Shown: positions 20,194 through 31,992 of the stretch, in pieces | How positions within the stretch are numbered: position 1 is the stretch's first letter | Layout of the letters: the number at the start of each line of letters is the position of its first letter | Source of the DNA: Macrostomum hystrix | Lineage: Eukaryota; Platyhelminthes; Macrostomidae | Direction: 5' to 3' | Length of the DNA stretch: 64,000 nt | Assembly: GCA_950097015.1 (NCBI GenBank) | Contig: CATNEN010000032.1 | Location: 248,001 to 312,000, forward strand | Translations under genes and position numbers: made by a program | Notes under the pieces: generated by a model | What the model saw: only the letters and a program-made list of their open reading frames with translations | Told to the model about the DNA's origin: nothing | Database searches by the model: none

Positions 20194-23100
20194 ATGAGAC
20201 GCCACCTTCAGTGCTCAGCAGCCAGCAGCCAGCACAATCAGCCAATCGCATTGAAGTCCAGCTGTAGAATTTCCGTCGAAAAGCACCGAACGGCGCTAGC
20301 GGCTGGACTTGTTGCTCGTCGATTTTGCTGTCGCCTGGCCATCCTGCCGATGCGGCTGCTCCCGCTGCATCACCTGCTGCCCAACTGTCGCAGACTCGCC
20401 TGCCTGGTCTCTCTGGCTGTGCTCTGCTACATGGCCTATCGGCAGCGCTGGGTCTATGTCACCTGGGAGGACCCGGACTCGCCCGCCGGTCAGCTGAAGT
20501 CGCGCGAGGAGCAGAACAGACTTCAGGCGGCGCAGAATGTGCAGCAGCAGCAGCAGCAGCAGCAGCATCAGCAAAAGCATCAAGATCAGCAGCGTAAAAA
20601 TAGCATTTGGCGTGTTCATTTTTGTTTTTTAAATATATTAAAGCAAATTAGGAAATCAAAACTCACATACGTGGGAAGCCCTACTCATATGCATGTCTAG
20701 CCAATCAAGGATAAGAAGGAGGATGATAGAGTCAGACGCGATAAATAATAGTGTCTGTAAGATGTTAATGCCTTAGCCAATCAGTAAGTAATTAGTCAGC
20801 TTCGCGAGGGACGAGGTTAGGAGAATGGATGTACATTGAAAATTCTGGCGGTCCGTATTGGATGACGACGCCGGCCAAGCATAGATAAATCTGCATCAGG
20901 AAGAGACGAGGCTATGAAAATGAAAGTACATTGAAAAACCCGGTTAGCTGAAGACGTGGGCCAATCAGCGAAAATCTGAAAAGTTTCATAATCAAGGTCA
21001 ATCTATTAATTATCGCCAGCTTCGCGAGAAACAAGGGTAGGAGAATGGATGTACATTGAAAATTCAGGCGGTCCGTATTGGATGACGACGCCGGCCAATC
21101 GTAGATAAATCAGCATTAGGAAGAATATGAAAGTACATTGAAAATCCTGGTTAGCTGAAGACGCCGGCCAATTAGCGATAATGGAAGAATAATCAAGGTA
21201 GATACAACGACTCGTGACCTTATTATATTATATAATCTTGAAACAAAAAAACAGGTAATCGAGTTGAGGAGCTCATCAGGTTGATCTCGTCCTCCACGCT
21301 GTCCCAGTCAGTCACTTACAACCGGACCAGCGGAGCGGCCCAGTGCACAGACCGGGTGCCGCTGCTGTTTCACCAGATCTATGCGGGGCCGAGCATACCG
21401 GAGGCTTACCGGGGCCACCTGCTGTCCTGCCTGCGCCTTAACTGGCCGGACTTTGCCTACGTTCTCTGGACGGACTCCGACGCGGCAGCCTTTTTGACGG
21501 AAAAATTTCCAAGCCACGCGTCCATGTTTTTGACCTACGCGAAAACTCTGCAGAGATCGGACGCGTTGCGCTACTTTATACTCAGCTATTACGGCGGTGA
21601 GGGACTCAAAAACCTGCTCTCAAACTAGCTTCAAGATAGCGACACGACCCGACATGACCCGAACTGAAATGACCCGACCAAACATGAACCGACCCGACAT
21701 GACCCGACCAAACATGACCCGAACTGAAATGACCCGACCCGACATGACCCGACCCGACATGACCCGACCTGACATGACCCGACCTGACATGAACCGACCT
21801 GACATGACCCGACCTGACATGACCCGATCTGACATGACCCGACCTGACATGACCCGACCTGACATGACCCGATCTGACATGACCCGATCTGACATGACCC
21901 GACCTGACATGACCCGACTTGACATGACCCGACCCGACATGACCCGACCTGACATGACCCGACCTGACATGACCCGACCTGAAATGATCCGACCCGACAT
22001 GACCCGACCTGACATGACCCGACCTGACATGACCCGACCTGACATGACCCGATCTGACATGACCCGATCTGACATGACCCTACCTGACATGACCCGACTT
22101 GACATGACCCGACCCGACATGACCCGACCTGACATGACCCGACCTGACATGACCCGACCCGACATGACCCGACCTGACATGACCCGACCTGACATGACCC
22201 GACCTGACATGACCCGATCTGACATGACCCGACCTGACATGACCCGAACTGATATGACCCGACCTGACATGACCCGAACTGATATGACCTCACCCGGCTT
22301 GACCTGTCCTCTACCCCACCTGACCTAATATGACCTTGCCTGACCTGACATGAACAGACACGATCTCATCTCCAGGGATCTACGCCGACATGGATGTCCA
22401 ATGCCTGCGACCCTTTAAAGCCCTCGCTGCCGCTGAGACCTGCTTCCTGGATCAGGAGCGCCGTGAGCAGAGCCAGATCCTGTACGGCACGGAGTACGCT
22501 GTGATGAACTCCGTCATGGGCTGCAGCAAGGGCCACCCGTTCTTTGACCTGGTCATTAGAAAGCTGCACTACACTAGCAAAGGTTTGATGCGGACTTTGC
22601 AGGTATCAATTCTCAAAGGAAAATAGAAGACAGCAGTTAGAAGGAAACAAAGAGAGAAAAGAAGAGAGGAGGGATGAGAGAAGAGAGGAGAGAAGAGAGG
22701 AGAGAGGAGAGAAGAGAGAAGAGAGAAGAGAGGAGAGAGGAGAGAAGAGAGGAGAGAAGAGAGGAGAGAAGAGAGGAGAGAAGAGAGGAGATAGGAGAGA
22801 GGAGAGAAGAGAGAAGAGAGGAGAGAGGAGAGAAGAGAGGAGAGAGGAGAGAGGAGAGAAGAGTGGAGAGAAGAGAAGAGAAGAGAGGAGAGAGGAGAGA
22901 AGAGAGGAGAGAGGAGAGAAGAGAGAAGAGAGGAGAGAGGAGAGAAGAGAGGAGAGAGGAGAGAGGAGAGAAGAGAGGAGAGAGGAGAGAAGAGTGGAGA
23001 GGAGAGAAGAGAGGAGAGAAGAGAGGAGAGAAGAGAGGAGATAGGAGAGAAGAGAGGAGAGAAGAAAGGAGTGAGGAGAGAGGAGAGAAGAGAGAAGAGA

Positions 23101-26100
23101 GGAGAGAGGAGAGAAGAGAGGAGAGTGGAGAGAAGAGAGGAGAGAGGAGAGAAGAGAGGAGAGAGGAGAGAGGAGAGAAGAGAGGAGAGAGGAGAGAAGA
23201 GTGGAGAGGAGAGAAGAGAGGAGAGAAGAGAGGAGAGAAGAGAGGAGATAGGAGAGAAGAGAGGAGAGAAGAAAGGAGTGAGGAGAGAGGAGAGAAGAGA
23301 GAAGAGAGGAGAGAGGAGAGAAGAGAGGAGAGAGGAGAGAAGAGAGAAGAGAGGAGAGAAGAGAGGAGAGAAGAGAAGAGAGAAGAGAGAAGAGAGGAGA
23401 GAGGAGAGAAGAGAGGAGAGAGGAGAGAGGAGAGAAGAGAGGAGAGGAGAGAAGAGAGGAGAGAAGAGAGGAGAGAAGAGAGGAGAGAAGAGAGGAGAGA
23501 AGAGAGGAGATAGGAGAGAAGAGAGGAGAGAGGAGAGAAGAGAGAAGAGAGGAGAGAGGAGAGAAGAGAGGAGAGAGGAGAGAAGAGAGAAGAGAGGAGA
23601 GAGGAGAGAAGAGAGGAGAGAGGAGAGAAGAGAGAAGAGAGGAGAGAGGAGAGAAGAGAGGAGAGAAGAGAGAAGAGAGGAGAGAAGAGAGAAGAGAGGA
23701 GAGAGGAGAGAAGAGAGGAGAGAGGAGAGAAGAGAGGAGAGAGGAGAGAGGAGAGAAGAGAGGAGAGAAGAGAGAAGAGAGGAGAGAAGAGAGAAGAGAG
23801 GAGAGAGGAGAGAAGAGAGGAGAGAAGAGAGAAGAGAGGAGAGAAGAGAGAAGAGAGGAGAGAGGAGAGAAGAGAGGAGAGAGGAGAGACAAAAGAGCTG
23901 CAACTATAGAAATCAGGCTATAAATGAGCTCAAAGAAAAAGTCGTAAAGGATGACGGCAATATAGGTAAAACAAACAAGGTCGTTAGACAAAAGGCATGT
24001 CTATTCAATATTTTTAGCAGCCTGGTTCCCACTAAGCACTGATGTATGTTGCTAGGGCTGTCTCTGATGCACATTGTATGAATGGGCTGATGTTGCAAAG
24101 TAGTAGTAGTTAGGTCATTTGTAAAATGGCTACTAGAACTTCACAGAAGGAGCGGGAGAATGACAAACTTCTGTGACTGGGATTGCACTTTAAAATAGAT
24201 TGCAGTGTCACTAGACTGTGCTGAACATCGAAAATTCAAATGAAGTAGACAATGTAGAGGAGTGGAACGGGTAAAGCCTGGGAGACATTAGATACTGAAG
24301 GGTAGAACCTGGTAGAAAGGGGTCCTGAAGGGTAGAACCTGGGAAAGATAAGGTTCTAAGGGAAGTTAAATATTGGGAAAATGAAAGCCTTATGTTCTCA
24401 CCAGCCTTGCGGAATCCAGTCTATTTTTAGTTCATAGAGCAGACATTTTGTAAATTATTTGTCACAGATGGCGGTTGAGGGAACTTGGAAACAGTAAAGC
24501 TGCATTCACATTCTGTGAATACTCAATTTATTCCTTAACAGACCTTGTGTGCCAAGGCTGGATTTAGGGCAGAAAATTTTTTTGAAAAAAAACTGAAAAA
24601 TACATTAACAGAATGGACTGTTTCAAGCCATTTTAATAAGGGAGGCATGGCAGGGAATAGAAGGATTGTGAATAGAAGGATTGTGAATAGAAGGATTGGG
24701 AATTGAAGGATTGGGAATAGAAGGATTGGGAATTGAAGGATTGGGAATTAAAGGATTGGGAATAGAAGGATTGGGAATTAAAGGATTGGGAATAGAAGGA
24801 TTGGGAATTAAAGGATTGGGAATAGAAGGATTAAGAATAGAAGGATTGGGAATAGAAGGATTGGGAATTGAAGGATTGGGAATAGAAGGATTAAGAATAG
24901 AAGGATTGGGAATAGAAGGATTGGGAATAGAAGGATTGAGAATAGAATGATTGAGAATGGAATGATTGGGAATAGAAGGATTGGGAATAGAAGGATTTGG
25001 AAAAGAAGGATTGGGAATAGGAGGATTTGGGAATAGAAGGATTAAGAATAGAAGGATTGGGAATAGAAGGATTGGGAATAGAAGGATTGGGAATAGAAGG
25101 ATTGGGAATAGAAGGATTGGGGATAGAAGGATTGGGAATAGAAGGATTGGGAATAAGAGGATTGGGAATAGAAGGATTAAGAATAGAAGGACTGGGAATA
25201 GAAGGATTGGGAATAGAAGGATTGGGAATAGAAGGATTGGGAATAGAAGGATTGGGGATAGAAGGATTGGGAATAGAAGGATTGGGAATAAGAGGATTGG
25301 GAATAGAAGGATTAAGAATAGAAGGACTGGGAATAGAAGGATTGGGAATAGAAGGATTGGGAATAGAAGGATTGGGAATAGAGGATCGGGAATAGATGAA
25401 TCGGGAATGGGGATTGAAAATGGAATCCACTTTTTTACTACTTGCAAGTAAGTAAACCAGTTCATATTCACGCATCCTTACTGAAAGTAGTGTAGTAGCA
25501 ATTTTAGTATGTGTTCTTTTATTGTGTCAAATCCCGTCGGCATTTGAAACGCGCGCTGCTCACACAAAATTGCAGCCGCCGACATCCTTCGTTCAACCGG
25601 GCCTCTGTTCCTCACTGATTTGTTTCGGGACTTCCTGGGCCAGCCGGCCCGGAACATCCGGGGCCTGCGCTACATGTCGCCTGAGGTGTTCTCCCCACTG
25701 ATGGACACGCCGGACCACTTCAGGGGATCCTGCGGTGAGGAGGGCTGGAACCACCATTGAATCCGTAGCTGCCGACCCTCTATGACCAGAGGAATAGCTA
25801 CAAAGCCTCTATGACCAGAGGAATAGCTACAAAGCCTCTATGACCAGAGGAATGGCTACAAAGCCTCTATGACCAGAGGAATAGCTACAAAGCCTCTATG
25901 ACCAGAGGAATAGCTACAAAACCTCTATGACCAGAAGAATGGCTACAAAGCCTCTATGACCAGAGGAATAGCTACAAAGCCTCTATGACCAGAGGAATAG
26001 CTACAAAGCCTCTATGACCAGAGGAATAGCTACAAAGCCTCTATGACCAGAGGAATAGCTACAAAGCCTCTATGAGCAGAGGAATAGCTACAAAGCCTCT

Positions 26101-28221
26101 ATGACCAGAGGAATAGCTACAAAGCCTCTATGACCAGAGGAATAGCTACAAAGCCTCTATGACCAGAGGAATAGCTACAAAGCCTCTATGACCAGAGGAA
26201 TAGCTACAAAGCCTCTATGACCAGAGGAATAGCTACAAAACCTCTATGACTAGAGGAATATCTATAAAGCCTCTATGACCAGAGGAATAGCTACAAAGCC
26301 TCTATGACCAGAGGAATAGCTACAAAGCCTCTATGACCAGAGGAATAGCTACAAAGCCTCTATGACCAGAAGAATGGCTACAAAGCCTCTATGACCAGAG
26401 GAATAGCTACAAAGCCTCTATGACCAGAGGAATAGCTACAAAGCCTCTATGAGCAGAGGAATAGCTACAAAACCTCTATGACCAGAGGAATAGCTACAAA
26501 GCCTCTATGACCAGAGGAATAGCTACAAAGCCTCTATGACCAGAGGAATAGCTACAAAACCTCTATGACCAGAAGAATAGCTACAAAACCTCTATGACTA
26601 GAGGAATATCTATAAAGCCTCTATGACCAGAGGAATAGCTACAAAGCCTCTATGAGCAGAGGAATAGCTACAAAGCCTCTATGACCAGAGGAATAGCTAC
26701 AAAACCTCTATGACCAGAAGAATAGCTACAAAACCTCTATGACTAGAGGAATATCTATAAAGCCTCTATGACCAGAGGAATAGCTACAAAACCTCTATGA
26801 CCAGAGGAATAGCTACAAAGCCTCTATGACCAGAGGAATAGCTACAAAACCTCTATGACCAGAAGAATAGCTACAAAACCTCTATGACCAGAGGAATAGC
26901 TACAAAGCCTCTATGACCAGAGGAATAGCTACAAAACCTCTATGACCAGAGGAATAGCTACAAAACCTCTATGACCAGAGGAATAGCTACAAAACCTCTA
27001 TGACCAGAGGAATAGCTACAAAGCCTCTATGACCAGAAGAATGGCTACAAAGCCTCTATGACCAGAGGAATAGCTACAAAGCCTCTATGACCAGAGGAAT
27101 AGCTACAAAGCCTCTATGACCAGAGGAATAGCTACAAAGCCTCTATGACCAGAGGAATATCTATAAAGCCTCTATGACCAGATGGATAGCTACAAAACCT
27201 CTATGACCAGAGGAATAGCTACAAAGCCTCTATGACCAGAGGAATAGCTACAAAGCCTCTATGACCAGAGGAATAGCTACAAAACCTCTATGACTAGAGG
27301 AATATCTATAAAGCCTCTATGACCAGAGGAATAGCTACAAAGCCTCTATGACCAGAGGAATAGCTACAAAGCCTCTATGAGCAGAGGAATAGCTACAAAG
27401 CCTCTATGACCAGAGGAATAGCTACAAAGCCTCTATGACCAGAGGAATAGCTACAAAGCCTCTATGACCAGAGGAATAGCTACAAAGCCTCTATGACCAG
27501 AGGAATCGCTACAAAGCCTCTATGACCAGAGGAATAGCTACAAAGCCTCTATGACCAGAGGAATAGCTACAAAACCTCTATGACCAGAGGAATAGCTACA
27601 AAACCTCTATGACCAGAGGAATAGCTACAAAGCCTCTATGACCAGAAGAATGGCTACAAAGCCTCTATGACCAGAGGAATAGCTACAAAGCCTCTATGAC
27701 CAGAGGAATATCTACAAAGCCTCTATGACCAGAGGAATAGCTACAAAGCCTCTATGACCAGAGGAATAGCTACAAAGCCTCTATGACCAGAGGAATAGCT
27801 ACAAAGCCTCTATGACCAGAGGAATAGCTACAAAGCCTCTATGACCAGAGGAATCGCTACAAAGCCTCTATGACCAGAGGAATAGCTACAAAGCCTCTAT
27901 GAGCAGAAGTGCATCTTACCCGCAGATCGGTGGAAGCGGTTGCCGGGCTATTTTCAAATGCACCGCAGGTTCAGGCTGCGCATGGAGTCCTGCCGCTCCC
28001 TGCAGGCGGCAAACTTCGGCCAGAGCGAAGACCGCTGGCTGACCAATAACACGGTAGCTGTGCACCGCTTCATGCACCTTGGCTACCTGGATCCAGCCAA
28101 GCGCCGAATGCCAAGATTTGATCTGGCGAAGGTGGCGCCCGAGGTTCGAGTCCTGCGTTACAAAACTGACGCCGCGGAAATTGAGCGACTGTCCAACACG
28201 TGTTACCAGCGTCCGAACTAA
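20194..28221 (+). CDS. GT32-family glycosyltransferase (alpha-1,4-galactosyltransferase-like)
   Basis: Exons 20194-20593, 21255-21596, 22376-22582, 25576-25734 and 27926-28221 join at GT-AG sites to give 467 residues. The protein looks like a Golgi type II enzyme: a short cytosolic part, a membrane segment near [15 protein letters not shown] (68-82), a Gln-rich stem (117-133), then the catalytic domain. That domain starts [10 protein letters not shown] (169-178). [15 protein letters not shown] leads into [10 protein letters not shown], where D252-x-D254 is the metal and sugar-nucleotide motif of GT32. It continues with a [20 protein letters not shown] segment and [16 protein letters not shown]. 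The family includes Gb3 synthase (A4GALT) and yeast OCH1/SUR1; donor and acceptor cannot be deduced here. A second Met at residue 53 could also be the start. About 5.6 kb of the 6.6 kb of intron is tandem or duplicated sequence. Confidence 0.93.
20797..21215 (+). repeat. 220-bp tandem duplication in GT32 intron 1
   Basis: CAGCTTCGCGAG... starts at 20797 and again at 21017. Shared blocks include GAATGGATGTACATTGAAAA, GGCGGTCCGTATTGGATGAC and ACGCCGGCCAA. The two copies differ by small changes and a short deletion. Confidence 0.85.
21640..22345 (+). repeat. 15-bp minisatellite in GT32 intron 2
   Basis: About 46 copies of CCTGACATGACCCGA with CCC/TCT/ACT variants fill nearly the whole intron. 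The length is a multiple of three, so long spurious ORFs appear on both strands. Confidence 0.96.
22655..23890 (+). repeat. 1.2-kb polypurine minisatellite in GT32 intron 3
   Basis: GAGAGGAGAGAAGAGA-type repeats with almost no pyrimidine on the plus strand. A block containing GAAGAGTGGAGAGG, GATAGGAG and GAAAGGAGTGAGG recurs about 208 bp apart (near 22990 and 23198), so longer units have been duplicated. Confidence 0.97.
23891..24650 (+). other. Unique part of GT32 intron 3
   Basis: Non-repetitive sequence between the two arrays, apart from a short GGTAGAACCTGG duplication near 24300-24345. No exon is needed here, because the flanking exons join in frame. Confidence 0.5.
24650..25400 (+). 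repeat. 15-bp minisatellite in GT32 intron 3
   Basis: About 50 copies of GGATTGGGAATAGAA with AATTGAA, AATTAAA and TAAGAATAG variants. A longer block containing AATAAGAGG and GGACTGGG is repeated about 135 bp apart. Confidence 0.96.
25774..27905 (+). repeat. 29-bp satellite in GT32 intron 4
   Basis: About 73 copies of a 29-bp unit containing CCTCTATGACCAGAGG, followed by AATAGCTACAAAG. The core can pair with itself (CCTCT with AGAGG). Variants (GAGCAGAGG, GACTAGAGG, GAATATCTATAAAG) recur in blocks. The array ends about 20 bp before the exon 5 acceptor. Confidence 0.97.
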
Positions 28222-28559
28222 TAGAACCGCCGTCCGGCCAGGTTCTTGTCTTCACTGTGCCTTAACTTCGTTTAGGCTATGCCGATGTCTAGTTCAATTC
28301 CTGACCAACTGCTTTTTCTATTTGCTTTTTACCTGTTTCAATATTTCAATTTCTAGCCACAAAGTCTCCTTAGCCTTTGAATCTCCTTAGTCCTAACTTT
28401 CTGCCCACTCTCCCATATCTCTCCCATACATGGTTTTTGTGATTTGGCTTTTAAAATTAGATATAATTAATCATATGAAAATAAACGTATTTCTTTCACT
28501 TAACAGAAAGTAACAAATATTAAACAATTATTAAGAGAAATCTCAATAAACAATTAGCA
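28222..28559. other. 3' flank of the GT32 gene
   Basis: Probable 3' UTR, pyrimidine-rich, followed by AT-rich DNA. An AATAAA-like signal (AAAATAAACG) lies near 28480. Confidence 0.4.
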
Positions 28560-28572
28560 GCAATTATCTCAT

Positions 28573-28821
28573 TCTATCTCTGCACTAAAATGGTGAGTGG
28601 GAGAGCGGTCTAACACGTTTGTCTCTCGCACCAAGGTCCCTGAGTTCGATTCCGCGGCGAGGCCAGATTCAGGCTTGGGGGCTTGTCGTGCAATTTAAGC
28701 CCAGCCCAGCCCAATAAGTTAAGTCCAACCTCTAAGGCACAGTGACGATGAGAAAGTCAGGGCAGATGTACACACCTGTGTCAGCGTGTGCCTGCGTGCG
28801 TGTGTGTTCTCAAGAGTGTTT
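28573..28821 (+). mobile_element. tRNA-derived SINE
   Basis: The head resembles a tRNA: an A-box-like GAGTGGGAGAGCGG near 28596 and a B-box-like GAGTTCGATTCC near 28641. A tail common to a second copy at 54.2 kb follows (GGGGGCTTGTCGTGCAATTT and GAAAGTCAGGGCAGATGTAC). A perfect 13-bp target duplication GCAATTATCTCAT lies at 28560-28572 and 28822-28834. This marks target-primed retroposition and rules out a plain tRNA gene. Confidence 0.85.
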
Positions 28822-28834
28822 GCAATTATCTCAT

Positions 28835-29284
28835 AGCGAAAAATGAGTTGAATCCTTGTTTATATATATGTATATTTAATATTTAAAAAGTGTTTAGTAA
28901 GCCTCTTCTACCACTTGAGCAAGTGTTAGATTGTAAGATTCTACGAGTATTTATATAGAATCCGGATGTTCAAAATTTGATTATAGCTCGTACTTATTCT
29001 TATTTTGTCGCACTACTCACTAGGTATAGTAGTATATCCGGAATTCTGTGAATTCTCAAGGCACTAATTAGACTGGACTAAAAAAGCACTAAAAACATAG
29101 GAAAAATAGCAAACATCCGCAAGTCTAAGTTTACCAGACAGATATATAATGCCTGCTCGGTACTGCAGTAATTACGCTTAAAATAAACGACCATAACAGC
29201 AATAAGCTATTCGACCTGGCAACTGATAATTCAATCCATATAATGTAAGTTGACTATACATTAACACTGCCTGACCTGTTTAAG
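28835..29284. other. AT-rich spacer, no gene
   Basis: Unique AT-rich sequence between the SINE and the 3' tail of the retrotransposon. No reading frame stands out. Confidence 0.4.
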
Positions 29285-29298
29285 CCGCAATTGCTGAT

Positions 29299-31992
29299 CT
29301 TGTTGTTGTTGTTGTTGTTGTTTTGTTGTTGTTGTTGTTGTTGTCGTTGTTGTTGTTGTTATTGTTGTGGGCTCGGTAGCTGGAATCGTCATTGTCGGGT
29401 GTTTGTCCGGCGTACGAATTCGTCCAGGATGATGCGGCACTCCGCTGGGCTGCTGCTCATATCCGCAAACGCAGTGATGCCGTTGATGCTCCTGATGTTG
29501 TTTAGGGCCTGGCAGTCCAGCAAGATATGTTCGATGTCTTCCGTCTGCTCAGCGCAGAGACGACAGGTGAGGCTGTCAGGCAGGCCGCAGCTGCAGCGAG
29601 TGACCTGTGCGGAGACGGATTTACTGGACGGTCTCACGCCTGGAACAGCTGGCCATTGGCTGCCTGTTGATAGTGTGCTCTCCGTAGGTCTCTTCGGACC
29701 GTTTGTGGGTCCAGGTGTGGTCTGCCAGCGTTCTGCGCAGGGCGTTGGTTGCCGCCTGGTGCGTCCACTGCCACGTGGAGCTGGCCTGGTCTATCGAGCT
29801 GCCTTCTTTGGCGAGGGCGTCCGCAGCCTCGTTACCCGGCAGTCCGCAGTGCCCTGGGACCCACACCAGGCTAATCTTGCCACCAATGATATTCCAGCTG
29901 CGGGCAATGCTGGTCGCGAGCGGGTCGTTTCATCGCGCTTGCCGCCTGGCGATCGTTGCTAAGGCTGCCACGCTATCACACGCAATGGTAGCGGTGCTTC
30001 AGCCCTCCGTTCTGGCCAGCCATTTAAGCGCGTCGTCTATGGCGACCAGTTCGGCTTGCGTGGAGGAGCATTCGATTCCGGCGGGACGGCAGCTGCTGCC
30101 GATTTCGTTGTTTCCTCGGTCGAACGCGATCCAGCCCGCACCTCCTTTTTTGTCGGCCGTCGTGGATCCGTCCGTGAACAGCGTGACGTCAGTTGGCTTG
30201 TCCTTGAGCCTCTTCTCGGCTTCCTGCCAGTTGGCTTGGGCATTGTCAAACTTGTGGATGGAGTTGCGGTCGAGCTCCAGCGGCTGGTTGGTTGACCATG
30301 GAGGTGGTGGAAAGTCGATACTGTTTTTGACCTCGGTGTTGGTTGGATGTGGGAGGTTAGCAGGCCAGTTGCCATGGCACCATCCTCGCCACGATGGGCG
30401 CCGGAGACGTGGCTGCAGGGTGCTTCTGGCTGCTTTGCTGCGGTTGGTTTCCGGTTCGAGCCTGAAGTACTTGTCGTAGCGGGTGAGAGCGTCGAGCTTT
30501 CCCCGGCTCGCGATAATTGTCAAGCCGGTTTCGGCGAGGAGGGCTTCGGCCGGTGTGCTGGCGAGTGCCCCACTGATGATGCGCGCCGCGGCGCGCTGGC
30601 AGCGCTCGAGCTTTTCGATTTGGGTTGGTGCCGCCCAGGGCATCTAGGCCGCTGCGATGTACTCGAGCACCGGTCTAATGAGGGCGAGATAGGCGACGCG
30701 GATTGTGCTGTCGTCCATGCCCCATTCCGGGCCACCGATGCGCCTGAGCAGGTGTAGTCTTTGCCTGGTCTTCTGGACGCATTTCCGGATGTGCTCCGCG
30801 AAGGTTAGGCAGCGGTCGTACGTTACTCCGAGGAAGCACGGGTGCGGGTTCGCGCGGAGTTGCGTACCGTTGAGGTAAAGCTCCGGGACAGCCGAGGCGT
30901 CGCTGGGGTTCATGGAGAAGACTCCAACTTCGCATTCGTCCGGGTTGAGGCGGAGGAGCCATCTGTTGCTCCATTTGGCGACTCCATCAAGCGCTGTCTG
31001 GAGTTTGCGCTGAGCTTCTCTGATGCTCCTGCCTTGGCTCCAGATGGCGAGGTCGTCTGCGAACAGGCTGAAGGCGACATCTCCCGGTATGGCACTCCGG
31101 ATGTCGTTGATGTAGATGAGGAACGGGAGGGGGATAGCACGCCCCCCTGGGGAAGGCCCTGCTTGATGGTGACGTGCGCGCCTGTCTCTTGGCCCAGTCT
31201 GACCCATTCCCGGCGGTTTGCCAGCCAGCTTTGGATCCAACGGATGAGGCGGGCGTCGATGCCTAGGCTGTGCATTTTACTCAGCAGGCCCGCTCGCCCC
31301 ACCGTATCGTAGGCTTTGGCGTAGTCAAGCGTAAGCAGCAGCGTTTTAAGCCTAAGCTGGAAGCCGTCGCTAATGGCTTGGCTGAGGAGCAGCGCCTGAT
31401 CCATGGTGGCGCGTCCGCTGCGGAATCCGGCTTGCTCGTCTATGATGAGACTACGGAGCACGAAGCACGAACTTGAGGCGGTTGGCGAGAATTCGTTCAA
31501 ACCATTTTCTGATAGCTGAGGTCAGGCAGATAGGGCGGTAGGTTGGGATCAGCTCCGGGTCTGCCCCCCTGTTTAAGCAGCGGGATGATTTCGCCCTTCC
31601 TCCAGTTCTGCGGCACGTCGGTTTCAGTCCAAGATCGTTGGAATAGGCTGTGGAAGGTTGTTATGGCACACTGTGGTAGTTCTTTGAGGAGGCGCGGGTG
31701 GATCCTGTCCGGCCCAGGCGCTTTGGTGCCGACCAGATCGTTGAGCGCTGTAACGGTTTCCCCCATGGTGAGCTCGCGGCCTTCAGGTTAGGAGCTTTCC
31801 TCAGTGCGCGGTTGAGCTCCTTGCGCTGCCGGCGGAGCTCTTTGTTGATGGTAAGGTTGCTGACTTCGGCGTAGGTCTGGGCAAAGGCTTTGCTGGCCTG
31901 GCTGATGTTCTGCCTGCCCATATGGGATATGACCTCAGTCGGCGCGCTCTGGCGGGCTCCCCCCTGCGCCTGTTGTTGTCGTCTATGGCCAA
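29299..31992 (-). mobile_element. Decayed non-LTR retrotransposon with RT and RNase H
   Basis: On the minus strand the element runs from about 31992 to a (CAA)n tail at 29299-29369. In order it holds a partial connector, reverse transcriptase, RNase H and a C-terminal CCHC motif. This order and the presence of RNase H suggest the I/ingi-like part of the non-LTR tree. The apurinic endonuclease expected upstream is missing, so the copy is 5'-truncated. I could not find target duplications with confidence. Confidence 0.85.
29389..31921 (-). pseudogene. Retrotransposon RT-RNase H polyprotein, several breaks
   Basis: Reverse transcriptase pieces appear in order: KAPGPDRIHPRLLKELP (about 31720), DEQAGFRSGRATMDQALLL (31430), LTLDYAKAYDTVGRAGLL (31320), KQGLPQGGVLSP (31160), LPFLIYINDI and SLFADDLAIWSQ (31060), which holds the catalytic FADD. 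RNase H follows, with VTLFTDGST (30190), TQAELVAIDDAL (30040), ACDSVAAL (29970) and WVPGHCGLPGNEAADALA (29860). It ends in a Cys/His motif CRLCAEQTEDIEHILLDC (29555). Frameshifts near 31510 and 31125 (a short C run) and a stop near 30000 break the reading frame. It is an inactive relic. Confidence 0.88.

Noticed and set aside
21597-22328. ORFs of 216-243 codons with MTRPD or MSGRV repeats
   Set aside because: They arise from a 15-bp array in GT32 intron 2. The flanking exons splice in frame over it, and the opposite strand is equally open.
22569-24042. Very long ORFs on both strands (LSSLLSPLF-type and EERREE-type proteins)
   Set aside because: They are translations of the polypurine minisatellite inside GT32 intron 3. 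Open frames occur on both strands because units rarely contain stops.
24623-25475. ORFs with IPNPS or GIEGL repeats
   Set aside because: Another 15-bp array in GT32 intron 3, open in several frames on both strands.
28590-28660. Possible tRNA gene
   Set aside because: The A- and B-box-like motifs sit in a longer unit with a 13-bp target duplication and a second genomic copy of its tail. It is a SINE head, and I could not fold a good cloverleaf.
29703-31476. Plus-strand ORFs up to 258 codons over the retroelement
   Set aside because: They overlap, on the opposite strand, clear RT and RNase H motifs and are shadows of G/C-rich coding sequence.
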